Shown here in pieces: positions 12,348 through 25,156 of a DNA stretch of 64,000 bases. A model generated the notes under the pieces. The model was not told the origin of the DNA, ran no database searches, and saw only the letters and a program-made list of their open reading frames with translations. The translations under genes and the position numbers were made by a program. The number at the start of each line of letters is the position of its first letter. The stretch's first letter is position 1. Origin of the DNA: Sorex araneus. Its lineage: Eukaryota; Chordata; Mammalia; Eulipotyphla; Soricidae. The DNA is taken from the NCBI RefSeq assembly GCF_027595985.1, contig NC_073302.1:399945310-400009309 (forward strand). The letters run 5' to 3'.

Positions 12348-12874
12348 ATTTTTCCTTATAAGGAAATGAGGATATAAGAATTTTGAAGCATCGTATTTCA
12401 ATCAAAATTCAAAATATTTCTGTTACAGATATTAATATAAATGTAACATAGTATTTAATAGGCAATAATATAAAGCACAATAGAATTATTATTTTATTAT
12501 GTTTTACACTATAAACTAACATCAACTATATCAACTCTATGAATATTTATGACTGACACTTTTACAATACCATATGTATATTTTATCTATCACCTACTTT
12601 ATAATGTCTGACTCAGAATTAGAACATCTGAAATGCATTTAACTAGAAACCTGTTTATCGCTTCTTGAATATGACTTCCTTCAGGCTATGCAGTACATTT
12701 GCCAGACTATAGGTGATCTTTAAAGTTTAAATGTAGCAGAGGCCATAATAGATTTTAAACAAAATTGTTACATTGAATCTGAAAAGTGCTGTTATTTTCA
12801 CACAATTCATTTTAAACATAAGATTTCTACTCTAAATATTTCTTTTTGAAAAAAAAAAACACCTTCTCATCTTT
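12348..12874. other. AT-rich unique-looking DNA
   Basis: No recognised feature. Confidence 0.3.
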
Positions 12875-13050
12875 CTAGAAGGATGGTATAGTGGGTTAGG
12901 CACTTGCCTGGCATACCTGAGACCTGGGTTTAATCACTTGCACCATAAGTGATTCTTCCAGAAATCCCAGGAATGATCCCTAAGCAATACAGTCAGGAAT
13001 TAATGCCAAGCTTCTCTGGGTGTGACTCCAAAACAAATAAAAAATAAGTA
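12875..13050 (+). mobile_element. Type 1 SINE, diverged
   Basis: ggatggtatagtgggttagg, cctgggtttaatcac and tctctgggtgtgactccaaa match the type 1 head, B box and 3' end. Confidence 0.7.
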
Positions 13051-13221
13051 AACAAACCTTCATAAAAAATTATAGCACTTTAAAAAATTACAAGGTAATG
13101 AATTTATTGAAAATAAGCATCTAAATATTGTCATGAAGATTTAAGTTCTTTTGAGTTTTCTTTCCATATTCAGAATAAGAGAGAAGGCTAGATTTTTTTT
13201 TGTTTTCTATTTTTTAAATCT

Positions 13222-13392
13222 TTACTTATTTTTTATTTTATTTAATTTTTTTATTGAACCACAGTGATAAACACATTTACAAAGTTGTTCATGATTGGAT
13301 TTCAGCCATATAGTGTTCCAAAACTCATCCCAGCACCAATGGTCCCTGTTTCCCTCCCGTCCTTTGGCCCTCTGTGTGCCACTATGAAAGGC
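13222..13392 (-). mobile_element. LINE-1 3' end, short antisense copy
   Basis: T-rich start, then ttattgaaccacagtg, aaagttgttcatgattgg and cctccc-rich words, matching an older L1 3' UTR in reverse. The frame across it is antisense L1. Confidence 0.65.
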
Positions 13393-13452
13393 ACTTTCTC
13401 TCTCTCTCTTTCTCTCTCTTCCTCTGTCTCTCTCACTCTCACTCTCTCTTTG
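13393..13452. repeat. (CT)n microsatellite
   Basis: About 60 bp of CT/TCTC repeats directly abutting the L1 3' UTR fragment, probably grown from its polypyrimidine tract. Confidence 0.9.
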
Positions 13453-14629
13453 GGAAGATCAGGCTAGCATTTAACTTTGTTCTGTCAATACAAGTTTCTA
13501 TTAAGGTAACTGAAACAATTCTGTTTATATTAGATTATTTTATGCCTTAAAATCATAACTATATATAACAGACATACAAACAAGTATAGTTGTAATATTA
13601 GCTACAGATTTCAGAAAATTTCCCCAAGATGATTTATTAAATTTATTAATACTCACTATACCAAAAATATTTTCCATTTTAGTCCAAGTGATTCTTCTAA
13701 TTTGTTTTAAATTACTTTATAAAAATTTACTTTCTTGATATTATTCATATAATAAAAATGGTTTTTCTAATGGAAATTTAAAAATTCAATTATTTTAATT
13801 ATGTAAGCACTAAAAGTTGGATAATTGGTCTTTATTACTGATGTATTCTGTGTTCCCAGTAATTTTATTATCTTGAAACAGTTTTTATGTTTTTGTAATA
13901 TATATTTTAGGTAAATGTGTTATTGAAAGAAGAAAGATGCGATGAACTATTTTGAAAGACTTGAATTTCTATTGTATTTCATGACCTTCATCAGAAGTCT
14001 TATATTCCTTCTTATATATTTTAGAAAAATTAACTAAACATGAAAACACTATGTAATTTTGATATTAGCTAAATAAAGAGTAAATGGGTAAAGATACTTC
14101 AGATATCACCTTGACAATGTATTTTTTCACATGTTTGGAAACATGGCATTTAACAGTCATTTATTAATTATTAAATATGTCATCCTAATCTAAAATTATG
14201 TGACTTTCTGGAGTGTAATACTATATAGACTAGTTTTTAATCCTTGAGACTTCAGTGTAAGACTATTTTTCCCCATTTTTCTATGCATATAATATTTTGG
14301 ACACATATCTCTGTGAAAATTTACTATGCATCCAGCAATTACATTATATTCAATTTTCTATCTTTTTATTCAATAAGTAAATTCATAAATGTTAAATAGC
14401 CAACCCATGCATCTGCTGTTTGACATTTATAAAGTTCATCAGAAGCACTTATATTTTATGTGTCATTTGGGAACATACCACATTAGCCCTGATTTACAAG
14501 TATCATTTATCAAAGAAAACACCTGCTGCAACATACAAGGTCACTTTTCACTTAATACCTCTGTTGCAATTTGTTTTCTAAAGTTATTTATTGACTAATA
14601 TTTTTGTTTATTTAGTTTGTTTGATTGTT
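13453..14629. other. AT-rich unique-looking DNA
   Basis: No recognised feature. Confidence 0.3.
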
Positions 14630-14686
14630 TAGGGGCACACCTGGCAGTGCTTAGGGCTGACTCCTGGCTCTGCACTCAGAGTTATG
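14630..14686 (-). mobile_element. Type 1 SINE fragment
   Basis: ggggcacacctggcagtgct and ctcctggctctgcactcag are antisense type 1 3'-half words. Confidence 0.65.
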
Positions 14687-15230
14687 TTCTTAATGTATCA
14701 TGTTCTTAACATATTATTTGTGCGTATATGTATTGTCTGGCCAGGCAAAAGGCAAGAACCTAGAATCCTGAACTTTCAACCCTCAAAAGTTTTATTTGAA
14801 ATGAAATGTCTAAGAAAAATCTAGTTTTACTCAATTGATAGATGAACGTCAACCTGAAGAGGAACCTATGTTCCTGACATTGGCTTAATGTTATCATCCA
14901 TAGCAACTTTGTTTTAGGCATAATAATATTATTTACAGTACAATAGATTAAAAGTTTTTGTGTAGTCTCAGAAATGTCTAGGGAAGTGTAGGAAAGAAGA
15001 AAAATATCACACAATCTTCTCAGAGACATGTAAGTAGCACTTGCTTGTAGCACTGTTTTCCCAAAGTAGTATTAAACCTCATTAACAGTCTTAATTAATA
15101 TAAGCCTCATTAATAAAAAATGATATTTATTCAATTTTAGTATTTTAACAGGAAATAAGAATTCTAAGTAAAGAACCATAAAAGCATCTACTAGTTAAAG
15201 TTATACTCATTCTTAGCAACATACATTTTT
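14687..15230. other. AT-rich unique-looking DNA
   Basis: No recognised feature. A 97-codon minus-strand frame shows no family similarity. Confidence 0.3.
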
Positions 15231-15249
15231 TTCACCAGTTTAGATTTTT

Positions 15250-16195
15250 TTTTAATAAATTTATTTATTTTTAATTAATGAATCACCATGAGGGTACAGT
15301 TACGGATTTATACACATCTGTGCTTATGCTTCCCCCATACAAAGTTCGGGAACCCATCCCTTCACCAGTGCCCATACTCCACCACCAGTAAACCCAGCAT
15401 CCCTCCCATCCTCCCCAATCCCATCTCCCCCCACCCCACCCTGTCACTGTGGCAGGGCATTCCCTTCTGTTCTCTCCCTCTAATTAGCTATTGTGGTTTG
15501 CAATAAAGGTGTTGAGTGGCCACTGTGCTCAGTCTCTAGCCCTCATTCAGCCCGCAACTCCCTTCTCCCACATGGACTTCGACTACATTATAGTTGGTGA
15601 TCCCTTCTCTGAGTTGCCCTTTCCCCAGAATGTGAGGCCAGCCTCCTAGCCATGGAGTCAACCTCCTGGTAGTTGTTTCTACAATTCTTGGGTGTTAGTC
15701 TCCCACTCTGTTATTCTATATGTCATAGATGAGTGCAATCTTTCTATGCCTGTCTCTCTCTTTCTGACTCATTTCACTTAGCATGAAACTTTTCATGCCG
15801 ATCCACTTAAATAAAAAATTTGTGACCTCCTTTTTTCTAACAGCTGCATAGTATTCCATTGTATAGATGTACCAAAGTTTCCTCAACCAGTCATCCGTTC
15901 TAGGGCATTTGGGTTTTTTCCAGATTCTGGCTATTGTAAACAGTGCTGCGATGAATATACATGTGCATATGCCATTTCGATTATACTTTTTTGCCTCTCT
16001 GGGATATATTCCCAGCAGTGGTATTGCTGGGTCAAATGGGAGCTCAATTTCTAATTTTTTGAGAATTGTCCATATTGTTTTCCAGAAGGGCTGAACCAGT
16101 CGGCATTCCCACCAGCAGTGTAGAAGGGTCCCTTTCTCGCCACATCCTCTCCAACAGCGATTGCTTTTGTTCTTTTGGATGTGCGCTAGTCTCTG
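15250..16195 (-). mobile_element. LINE-1, 5'-truncated, with perfect 19-bp TSD
   Basis: A 946-bp antisense L1 insertion runs from the poly(T)/AATAAA-rich tail side at 15250 through the C-rich 3' UTR into ORF2 C-terminal sequence. Its 5' truncation point is at 16195. The 19-bp repeat ttcaccagtttagattttt occurs exactly at 15231-15249 and 16196-16214. Perfect TSDs and good similarity to the copy at 48590 suggest a fairly young insertion. Confidence 0.95.
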
Positions 16196-16214
16196 TTCAC
16201 CAGTTTAGATTTTT

Positions 16215-17212
16215 AAAGTTAAACCACTTCTCTGTCAGTAGCGTGAAAAACAATTGAAAAAGCTAATTAACATAGAACGGTATGTGAACAAATAAAATTT
16301 ATATATCACCATTTGTCAAACATTTTTAATAAATGTGAAAAAGTACACAAAATTATTATATAATAAATCTATCCTAGTGACGGAATATATTGTTCTTGTA
16401 AGCATTGTATTAAAATAAATTTTAATTTTTCTATTATTATTATTCTTTGATTTGTTTAAATATGCAAAAATTGCAACATTGAAATTTATATTTTGTTTTT
16501 GAATTCACAAACTGAATATTAACTGTCATGAAATTTAAATAGCTGTAATTTTTCTTGTGCTTCATGATGGATGCCTTAGGAAGATTTACACAGAGAGATA
16601 AACACATCTATTAGTTATCTCCAACTAACCATGAAACAAAGAAAAAAACAGACATATGATTGATTTCTAAGAAGCTGCAAGTGTTGGTAATAAGGCAAAA
16701 ATATTATTATATGTCTATAATATGATGTCTAGGACCATATTTTTGTTGTTATAAATTAATGTGAGTTTTAAATATTAACACAGGAGTTTAAAAAAGATAG
16801 CAGCCCTTTGAAAATCAGTTATCCTTATCATATTTATGACTAAGATAATGTCTTATTTTATTATATAGAGACATTGCTTATTTTGGATTAAACCTAAAAA
16901 GGATATTTATTAAGTGTTATGTTAATTAAGCAAGCTTTTAGTATAAATTAATTCAGTCCACTTTTTAGTCATCTGCAATATTACATAATTTTTCTGCCAT
17001 TTCTACAATCCATTAATTTAAAATTTGTCCGATTTAAACTAACAATTGGGTGATGAAATGATTTCTGAAAAAATTAAATCTGTTTATAATATAAATATGC
17101 ATGAATTATATTGCACACAAATTGAATAAATTGAAATAACTTTTAGTAAAACTAGAATATGTAGGGAGAAAAAATTTTATTAATATCCTATTTTATAATC
17201 TTGCCGTTTGCT
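16215..17212. other. AT-rich unique-looking DNA
   Basis: No recognised feature. Confidence 0.3.
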
Positions 17213-17390
17213 TATCTTTTTTTTTTGCTTTTGAGTCACACCCAGTGATGCACAGGGGTTTCTCCTAGTTCATGCACTCCGGAATTACTTCTGGCCGTGC
17301 TCAGGGGACCAGAACAAAGTTTATAGCTAAAGCACAGAGCCAAGTATGGTCCCTTAGAATCACCAGTGTGGAACCCCTCCCCAAAAGAAA
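17213..17390 (-). mobile_element. Type 1 SINE, diverged 5' half
   Basis: Poly(T), then gagtcacacccagtgatgca and gtgctcaggggacc in antisense type 1 order. The head side is poorly preserved. Confidence 0.75.
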
Positions 17391-17527
17391 AACATCTTAA
17401 TGTTGGAGCAAGAACCTATCATCAATGTATGAATATGCTTTTCATGGCCTATGCTCACTAGTTTCTCAGTCTACAGTACTCCTTCCCTAAGTATTAATGT
17501 GCCTTATTTAATTCCTTGACTCATGGC

Positions 17528-17655
17528 AGAACTCATGGAACATGGCAGAACCTGGTTTTATTAATCCTTGGCACCACATATGTTCTCCTAAGCACTATCA
17601 GAAAGATCCCTGAGCACAGAACCAGAAGTAAGCCTTCAGCTACCACCACCCAAAA
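17528..17655 (+). mobile_element. Type 1 SINE, old partial copy
   Basis: cctggttttattaatccttg, gatccctgagcacagaacca and an A-rich end in type 1 order. Confidence 0.5.
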
Positions 17656-19012
17656 TTTAACCAGGGCCTGAAAGAGGACTAGAAAATGTAAATTATGATC
17701 TTTAAGTACTGAGAATTGGCTATTTGAGAGCTTAGATCTATATTTATCTGGTTCATAAAACCAGACTCTTGATAGCTACATTGATCTGACTGAATGATCT
17801 GAACTGTTCCGAAGCAAATGAAAATCACAAACCAAAGCAGCTGATTAGGAAACTCAACCATTTCTGTGATTTTAGAAATAAAATATTTCATTCAGTTGTA
17901 TTTTCCTGATTTCAATCACTTCATGAAAGATTCTTCAAAAGCTTATATGTTTCTATAATGTAAGATATCTAGACTTTCATAACATGAATCAGTGTATTCA
18001 TTTGTTAGTCGATCTATCTACTGCTAAATTCATGCGCAAATCTTATGTGATTATTATGTCAACTAATAAGAATTATTATCCATATTCATTGGGAGTTTTT
18101 AAATGATTATTTTATTTTATATTTATTCTTTAGACTTAAAAGGAAATCAACATTATGAAAAATTTTGACATCCTAAAACTATTTATTTTATGAAGTAACA
18201 TAATGCCTTTCTTTATTTGTCAATTTGAAGGGTAATGAGTTTTTATACCAGAACTCTATAAAGTATAGTCACCATAAAATTTAACCTCAAAGATAACATG
18301 AAATAGGTCTGTATCAATAGTTACCCCAATGGAAAAGTAATGAGGTATGTTCCATGCAAACTTATGAAAAGCTAATCAATGAATAGGTTTTTTAAAACTC
18401 ATAGATTCGATGCATTTTATGCTTCACTAAAATAAAATTTAGCAAAATTTGTACTCAAATGTCATGTAATTCATATTACATTGTACTATTATTTGAAGTC
18501 CTGATTGTTTTATCATTGGCAATGAAAAACTTTTCTAGTTGGCTCTTTTTAAGATGATTTCAATAATGTATGCTATAGTCCTTACTTGCTTAATCAGAAT
18601 GCTTCATGCTCAGATATTTCCTTTCTTGTCATCTCAAAACAGTAATTATTATTTTTTTAAAAGTCTGGCATCTTGTGAATAGTCACATTGTCAAATGTTG
18701 GCTTTGGAATGTTGTTACTGTTGTAGTGATATTTCTTTAATGCTTTCTCAATGAATGAAGGTAGAAAAGATATAATTTTTAAAGGAAGATAAGTGATGCT
18801 GATGCTGATGTTTTTAAATGAAAAAATTATGGGATAGAGATTTTTATTTAGTTCTTTATATTTATTTTTACTTTTCTAATTCTAAATATATTGATTTCAT
18901 CAATGCTTTTGTATTACCTTTATTGTATGCTATACTTATTTAATGCAAATATTTTATTAACAATGCCAACTTAATTAATTATAAAACTTCCTTTAAAATT
19001 TTAAGGCATTTG
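17656..19012. other. AT-rich unique-looking DNA
   Basis: No recognised repeat or gene. A tiny (gatgct)3 run lies at about 18796-18812. Confidence 0.3.
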
Positions 19013-19256
19013 ACTGTCTCTGTCACTCTCATCCCATTGCTCATCGATTTTTGCTCGAGCCGGCGCCAGTAATGTCTCCATTGTGAGACTTGTTGTTTTT
19101 GGTATATCGAATACGCCATGGGTAGCTTGCCAGGTTCTGCCATGCAGGCAAGATACTCTCAGTAGCTTACCAGGCTATCCGAAGGGGCAGAAGAATCAAA
19201 CCCGGGTTGGCCACATGCAAGGCAAATGCCTTACCTATTGTGCTATCGCTCCAGCC
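19013..19256 (-). mobile_element. Type 2 SINE, full length
   Basis: Antisense: tail ctgtcactctcatccc, RTE-like tttttgctcgagccggcg, body ggtagcttgccaggttctgc and tRNA head ending gctatcgctccagccc. The flanks aaggcatttgact and aagacatttaact may be a TSD with two mismatches. Confidence 0.85.
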
Positions 19257-19423
19257 CTTGAAGACATTTAACTCAGTTAAAATGTTGTTTTTAAAAGTAA
19301 AATAATTCTTGTCTAAAACGCTTATGTTACTAAGCTTATCTGAGATTGAAGGGAACATTTTATTTTTTTTCTTCATTTCACATTGTATCTAGAACATTGT
19401 ATCTGAAGTTAAATTCAGAAATC

Positions 19424-19605
19424 AAGGCCTGGAGAGACAGTAAAAGTGGTAAGGCATTTACCATGAATGGGGTAGACCCAGTCCAAATCTCTGACACCAG
19501 TCATTATCTTCTGAGCACAGATTTGGTCTCCTGAGCCAGGATGATAAGCATAGAGGAAGAAGTATGACCTGAGCATTGCTGGGTATGGTTCCCAAACAAA
19601 AAATA
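19424..19605 (+). mobile_element. Type 1 SINE
   Basis: ggcctggagagacagtaaaa, aaggcatttaccatgaatgg and attgctgggtatggttccc with an A-rich (AAATA)n tail. Confidence 0.7.
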
Positions 19606-19649
19606 AAATAAGATAAATAATAATAAATTTGCAAATTCAAATCTATGAG

Positions 19650-19862
19650 GGAGACCAGTTGACAGCACTGTCTATATATGCACATGCTTTGTATGAACAT
19701 GATATTCCACAACCCCAGCATTGCCAAGTGTGGCTCTGAAGGACTTGAATATCCTGGGGTAGCCAAGTGGTCTGAAGCACTCCAGGGGGCAGAGCAGCAC
19801 AGCATCCTTGGGCTCTAGTATCAAACTGCTTGCCCTGTCGGGTGGGTACTATTAAACAATTT
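19650..19862. repeat. Possible SINE-related repeat, unclassified
   Basis: ccccagcattgccaagtgtg and ggcagagcagcacagcatcc resemble parts of type 1 in a different arrangement. I cannot place it. Confidence 0.3.
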
Positions 19863-19869
19863 TTTTTCC

Positions 19870-20055
19870 TGGAGCTGGAGTGATAATAAAGGGGGTAGGT
19901 CACTCACCTTGCACACAGTTGACCTTAAATTCTATCCTTGGCATCCCATATGATCCCCCAGAACAGCTAAGAGTAATTCTGAATGCAGAGCCAGGAGTAA
20001 TGCCTGAGTATCACCAGATGTGAAGCAAAAAGTCAATAAGTAAATAAAAAATTTT
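19870..20055 (+). mobile_element. Type 1 SINE
   Basis: ggagctggagtgataataaa, tcaccttgcacacagttgac, catcccatatgatcccccag and gcagagccaggagtaatgcc in order, then an A-rich tail. Confidence 0.85.
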
Positions 20056-21385
20056 AAATAATGCCTTTAAGTTAAGAAGAAAAATAAAATTGATATGGGA
20101 AAAGCTAATCTGAATCTAAACTTCCAATTCTTACTCTCTGTGACCACTCTAAAAATATTGATGTCTGTCATGTTCCACCATAATGCTTAGTTTTCAAACA
20201 ACAACAACACAATTTCTAATTCTCACCTCAACACTGGGAAGCAGGTATTGTGTTCTTTTTAATTAATCAGTAAAACCAATGGAGAGAATAAATTTCACTA
20301 TATTGAACCAATATTAAGTTGAGAAGACAAGTTTCAACTCCGAGTACATTTAGCTCAAAAATCAAGTTCTTTGTACTTTTCTATGTATCTTATAATTCTT
20401 TTCAGTTCTGTATTTCAGAAAACAGTGCTAAGGAAAGGGTAATAAAATTGTTTTTATTTCATAGAGTTAGGTTTTGGACTTATATCAGAAGATGTGGATG
20501 CATTAATTGTTAAACAATGAAATAATGTATATACATGGGTCATGTGTTCTAAAACCTCTTCTAGTGAGATGTTCTAAGACCTACTATGTCAAAGAAAAGG
20601 AAACATGCTGCTGACTCTTAAAAATTTTTTTTTCAAAATCGTAGTTCAAATTGGGAGAGGCTGCTAATGTATTCTTAGTTGATGTTTTTTTTTTTTTAAG
20701 ATATAGGCTAAGAAATGTTATCTCCAACAAGGGGACAGAAAAAAGCAGGATTTCCATCATTCGTCCTTACTTCAATGACTGACAATATGAAAATGTCTAC
20801 ACTGAAATTTAAAGGATATTGTTCTTTTTCTCAGATATTAACACAGAGAAGTTAAAGTCAATTATATGTGAAAATAAATACATAAAACTTAAATATAAAA
20901 TAACATCTGAAGATAGATATGCTTACAGAACTTTATAATACTTCTTATTCCAATGGCTAATACGCATAAAATAAATCACTTGTGGTTGTTTTCCCCTAAT
21001 TTTCTCAAACTTTTCTAGGGAATGATAATATATTTTCTTAATTGATTTTATGGTCAATAAAATTAACATTTCAGAGAAAGAACTTTAGTCATTTTGTATA
21101 TTAGTAATATATATACTAAAATGATATTTCTTTAAGGTGTTTGTTATACTATACTGTTAAATTTTCTCTTAATAGAGATGTTTAAATATAAGCTAAATAT
21201 ATAGCATAAAAACAGTTTCATTGACAGATTTGTTTTATGTTTTATCAGTGGCATTAGAAGTTTGACAACTTCATCTATCTTTTTGAGACAAATTGCGTAT
21301 AAAACTTGCATTTACTTTAAGTGCATAATTTATTTAATTGTGAAAAATGTATACACAGTAAAATCACTCACCTAAATGAGATACG
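20056..21385. other. AT-rich unique-looking DNA
   Basis: No recognised repeat or gene apart from short A/T runs (for example 20685-20698). Confidence 0.3.
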
Positions 21386-21560
21386 ATTTTTTCTGTTTTG
21401 TTTTTGAGCCACACATAGCTATGTTTAGGGTTTATTTCTGGCTCTGTGCTCAGAGATCACTACTGGTGACGCTAAAAGAGCCATATGCAGTGCCAAGACT
21501 GAACATGGGCCAGCTGTGTGCACGGCAAGCACCCTACTCACTGTATTTTTCTCTTCTGTT
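21386..21560 (-). mobile_element. Type 1 SINE, diverged
   Basis: gtttttgagccacacatagc, tctggctctgtgctcagaga and gtgtgcacggcaagcaccct are antisense type 1. Confidence 0.75.
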
Positions 21561-21802
21561 TCACCTAAGCTATTTTATCACAGCCAAAATTTTCATTAGA
21601 TCTCTTCATAGCTCATCTCTCCATCTGCACCCTACCTCAGGCAATCACATATGTCCTTTTCGGCACAATAGATTAGTTTCTGTATTCTTGATATTGTATA
21701 AATGAAATGGTATGAACTCATGAACTCTTTTGTAAACAATTTTCTGTCAGCACAACAACTTAGATGATCGTACGTCTTATTGTGCATATCTGCTATTCAC
21801 TT

Positions 21803-21857
21803 CATTTCCTTAGTTATGAAGTTATAATTATTTCCTTAGTTATTAAGTTATAATTAT
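21803..21857. repeat. 26-bp tandem duplication
   Basis: The unit atttccttagttatgaagtt plus ataatt occurs twice head to tail with one difference. Confidence 0.8.
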
Positions 21858-21975
21858 TATTTGGGGACTCAGATCAGTTCCAGTGTTGCTCAGGTGACCA
21901 TGCCGAGGATCTCTTGCAGACTTCGCATTTGTGAAACATGGACACTAATCCTTTAGGCTATCTTTCTGCTCCCCC
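21858..21975 (-). mobile_element. Type 1 SINE, old
   Basis: gtgttgctcaggtgaccatg and a terminal tttctgctccccc keep the antisense type 1 layout. Confidence 0.45.
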
Positions 21976-22194
21976 TACATTTGTTTTTATTGTTGCAAAC
22001 ACATACCATATTTCATTTCCTATACTTCTTTTGGTGGACATCTGAGTTATGTGAGGTTTTTGTTAACCATACCTAAAAAAATGTGTACCAAAATACTTGG
22101 AATTATGGTGTATACATATGCTAATTTTTAAAAGAACTGCCAGATATTTTTCTAAATAAGATGTGTCTTTGTATATCTCAATAAGCAGTGCATT

Positions 22195-22311
22195 GTTCAT
22201 GGATCAATCTTGGAAGACTAAAGGGATTATATAGGGTTCTGGTGATCAAACTCAGGTTGGCTACATGCCATGCAAGGAAAGTGAGTACCCTCTCCACTAT
22301 CTTGACCCCCT
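22195..22311 (-). mobile_element. Type 1 SINE, 5' half
   Basis: gatcaaactcaggttggcta, catgccatgcaaggaaagtg and ctatcttgacccc are the antisense tRNA head with a decayed B box. Confidence 0.6.
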
Positions 22312-22443
22312 AATGTTCACTAATTTTTAATGAAAACCAATTGACAAATTTTCTTGTTTCTGCTTTTTATAGTCTATCTAAATTGTTTGCATTTGGGTTC
22401 ACTCAAGTGATCCATTGCTTTTCTATACTTTTGGTATAGGTCT

Positions 22444-22624
22444 GTAGCACTGTAGCACTGTAACACTATTGTCCCATTGTTCATCTATTTGCTCGAGCAG
22501 ACACCAGTAACGTCTCCATTGTGAGACTTGTTGTTACTGTTTTTGGCATATCGAATATGCCACAGGTAGCTTGCCAGGTTTTGCCGTACAGGCGGGATAT
22601 TATCAGTAGCTTGTCAGGCTCTCT
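22444..22624 (-). mobile_element. Type 2 SINE, 5'-truncated
   Basis: The tandem gtagcact tail on the left, tttgctcgagcagacaccag and ggtagcttgccaggttttgc are present. The copy stops in the body (caggctctct) without the tRNA head and abuts L1 sequence. Confidence 0.85.
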
Positions 22625-23190
22625 ACTGGTGGAAATTTTGACTGTTTCAGCTCTATGAAAAACACTATGGAGATTTCTCATAAAAATAATAATAGAGCTC
22701 CCATTGAACCCATTGATTCCACTTCTTGGTATCTTGCCACAAAACAAGAAAACATTGATTCAAAAAGATGTATGCACTCCCGAGTTTATTACAGCGGTTA
22801 GCACAATAGCCAGGGTATGAAAACAACATGAATATTTAATGACAGATGAAGGCATCCAAAAGTTTTGGTAGGAGCTGGAGAGTTAGTACAAAGGACTTTT
22901 CCTTGCATGTGGCCAATATTGACTTGATCCCTGGCACCTTATTTGATCCCTCAAGCACCCACAGGAGTGATTCTGGAGAACAGAAGCAGGATTAAGCCCT
23001 CAGTAGCGCTGGGTGTGCCCACCTCCCACCAAAAGAATTATGGTATGTATAGACAATGTGATACTATACAGAAAATGGTTGCAATTCAGATGGAGCTGTA
23101 GGGTGTTATGGCAAGTGAAGTAAATTAGAGGGATATGAACAAATACCAAATATCCTCCCTTTTCTGTGGTATGGAATGCAAGTGTCAAAT
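22625..23190 (+). pseudogene. L1 ORF2 3'-region fragment split by a SINE
   Basis: Sense L1 sequence. 22625-22870 starts actggtggaaattttgactg and runs through a gagctcccattgaaccc word coding the IELPFDP-type motif. After an inserted SINE, L1 resumes at about 23036 with atggtatgtatagacaatgt and continues to the ctgtggtatgg word near 23170, the usual order at the end of ORF2. Many substitutions and frame breaks make this an old copy. Nothing here can be translated into a functional protein. Confidence 0.75.
22872..23033 (+). mobile_element. Type 1 SINE nested in L1
   Basis: ggagctggagagttagtaca, cttgcatgtggccaatattg and agtagcgctgggtgtgccc in type 1 order, interrupting the L1 fragment, so it is younger than that L1. 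Confidence 0.8.
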
Positions 23191-24781
23191 AGGGATAAAT
23201 AATTCTGCCAATAATCCTCAACTGTATTCCAAAGACCCTTTCCTTCTCCTCACACCCTTTGGTAATTTTCTTGAGCTACACTGAGACTGTGATCTGAATT
23301 CAAACTTATGTCATAAAAAAATGGAAGCATCCGTTGTTGCTATCATCTTCTAGGTTTCACATCTTTTTCTAAAGAAAGAAATCAGACTTTTCTCAGTTTG
23401 CATTTTTAAGAAAGTATATCCAGACTTCAACTATTTTTGAGATGATTCTTTGTTTAGAAGCTTACTGGGCCATACTTGAAGTGGAATTCCTTGGGGTGGA
23501 ACAATTTAATCCTTTTCTCAGAAGGCAGTTATGTCTGTCTTGGATAGATTCCAAGACATATGTTACTGTGTGTAAAAAGATTATCTAAGAGATTAGATAC
23601 TTATGAAAAACAAGATTTCGAAAAAGTAGACATCCCTAAACACAACAAAGTGCATCAGTGAATCAAGAGAGCAGAATAGAGAAATCTTTAAAAGGCCTAA
23701 GGCAGCACTATTTTTTTTTTCCAATTTTGAACAGATCTCCTAGATTTTTTGACAGAATTTTGTTTTGGTGGTTGCCTGTAACTCCTCCAGATGGCACAGT
23801 ATAATTTGTCTATCTTTGATATAGGCAAAAAGAGAGGCAGTCTGTCTAGACACTTGGCTACCAAGAATCAAATTTCTTATCACTTATAACATGTACAAAC
23901 AGAATTTCTTAAAGTTTCTCCTCATGAATTGCTTTTAAGCAATAATTTAAATTTTTTAGTTGCATGCTCAGTCCTGGTAATGAACAAATAAGATAGCTTT
24001 TAAAAATTAGGAATGATATAAATGATATATGGCTGTGAATAAATTATAATTGTCAAAAATAAAATCTTTATAGGATATATATTCAGAATTTGCACCAAGA
24101 ACTTAAAATGAATGTTTTCCTTTAGTTTGAGAATCAATTATGGGGAGGTATATTGCTAGATTTAAAAAAATTAAATTAGCACTTTTACTTTTGAAAGTAA
24201 GGGAAAATCAATTGCTTTTACATATTTTTAATAATGAAGGTATACTTATTAGAGAATATTTATAGTGTATAGTTTTAAATTAGGGAATGACAAAATACCC
24301 ACACAATGTTATTTGAAATTATAAAAAATTAAAACTGACCAAAAAAAATTGTAATAGGAGAGCATAAATTGGTTTTATTTGAAATGTAATGGTGAACACT
24401 TACCTTATATTTCTTTCCTTTATTTTACTAAAATAGACATGGCAATTAATTCACCACAAGATTAACATTTTTGTGATTAAGTGTTGTATGAAATTCTAAT
24501 AGAAAGTTTAGTCATTCAGATAATAAATCTAGATTTCTAATCTTTTATTTAATATGATAAAGTCATTTTAAACACTTATGGTAATAAAATATACTTCTAC
24601 GAGTAGCCTTCAAAATTATGAACATTAAATACAGTAATCTCATGCATTTAAAATAGTATTATATCTTTAATATTTATGTATAGCAAATGTTCTAAATTAT
24701 ATTTTAATGCGTAGTCCGTGCTGATAAAGCATCTTCAGGAGTATGCCACATCAAAGCATATAGTTGTATGTTTCCAGTTAG
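23191..24781. other. AT-rich unique-looking DNA
   Basis: About 1.6 kb. A somewhat less AT-rich part (23230-23890) has no repeat words I recognise and no open frame of note. Confidence 0.3.
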
Positions 24782-24796
24782 TATCAACTGGTATAA

Positions 24797-25014
24797 CTGA
24801 CTTGCTCGACTGGGCACCAGTAACGTCTCCATTGTGAGACTTGTTATTACTGTTTTTGTCATATCGAATACACCACGGGTAGCTTGCCAGGCTCTGCCGT
24901 GCAGGTTCAATACTCTTGGTAGCTTGCTGGGCTCTTGAAGAGGGACAGAGGAATAAAACATGGGTTGGCCATGTGCAAGGTGAATGCCCTACCTCTGTAC
25001 TATTGCTCCAGCCC
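24797..25014 (-). mobile_element. Type 2 SINE with 15-bp TSD
   Basis: Antisense body and head ending ctattgctccagccc. Flanks at 24782-24796 and 25015-25029 (tatcaa, c or t, tggtataa) match at 14 of 15. The 3' tail is shortened, starting directly at gacttgctcgactggg, so the short terminal repeat is absent. Confidence 0.9.
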
Positions 25015-25156
25015 TATCAATTGGTATAATACTGAAAAAAATAAAGTCATTTTAAGATTAAAATCATTTAGCTCATTTCTAAAGACAGTTTCAAAATATA
25101 TTTTATCAGAGTGCATAATAAAGCTTTCTATTTTGAATTATTTTTATCTACTCATT

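Noticed and set aside
19458-19903. Overlapping minus-strand frames of 86-115 codons
   Set aside because: They translate antisense SINE sequence; words like PLYYHS and CSAP recur in frames over other SINEs.
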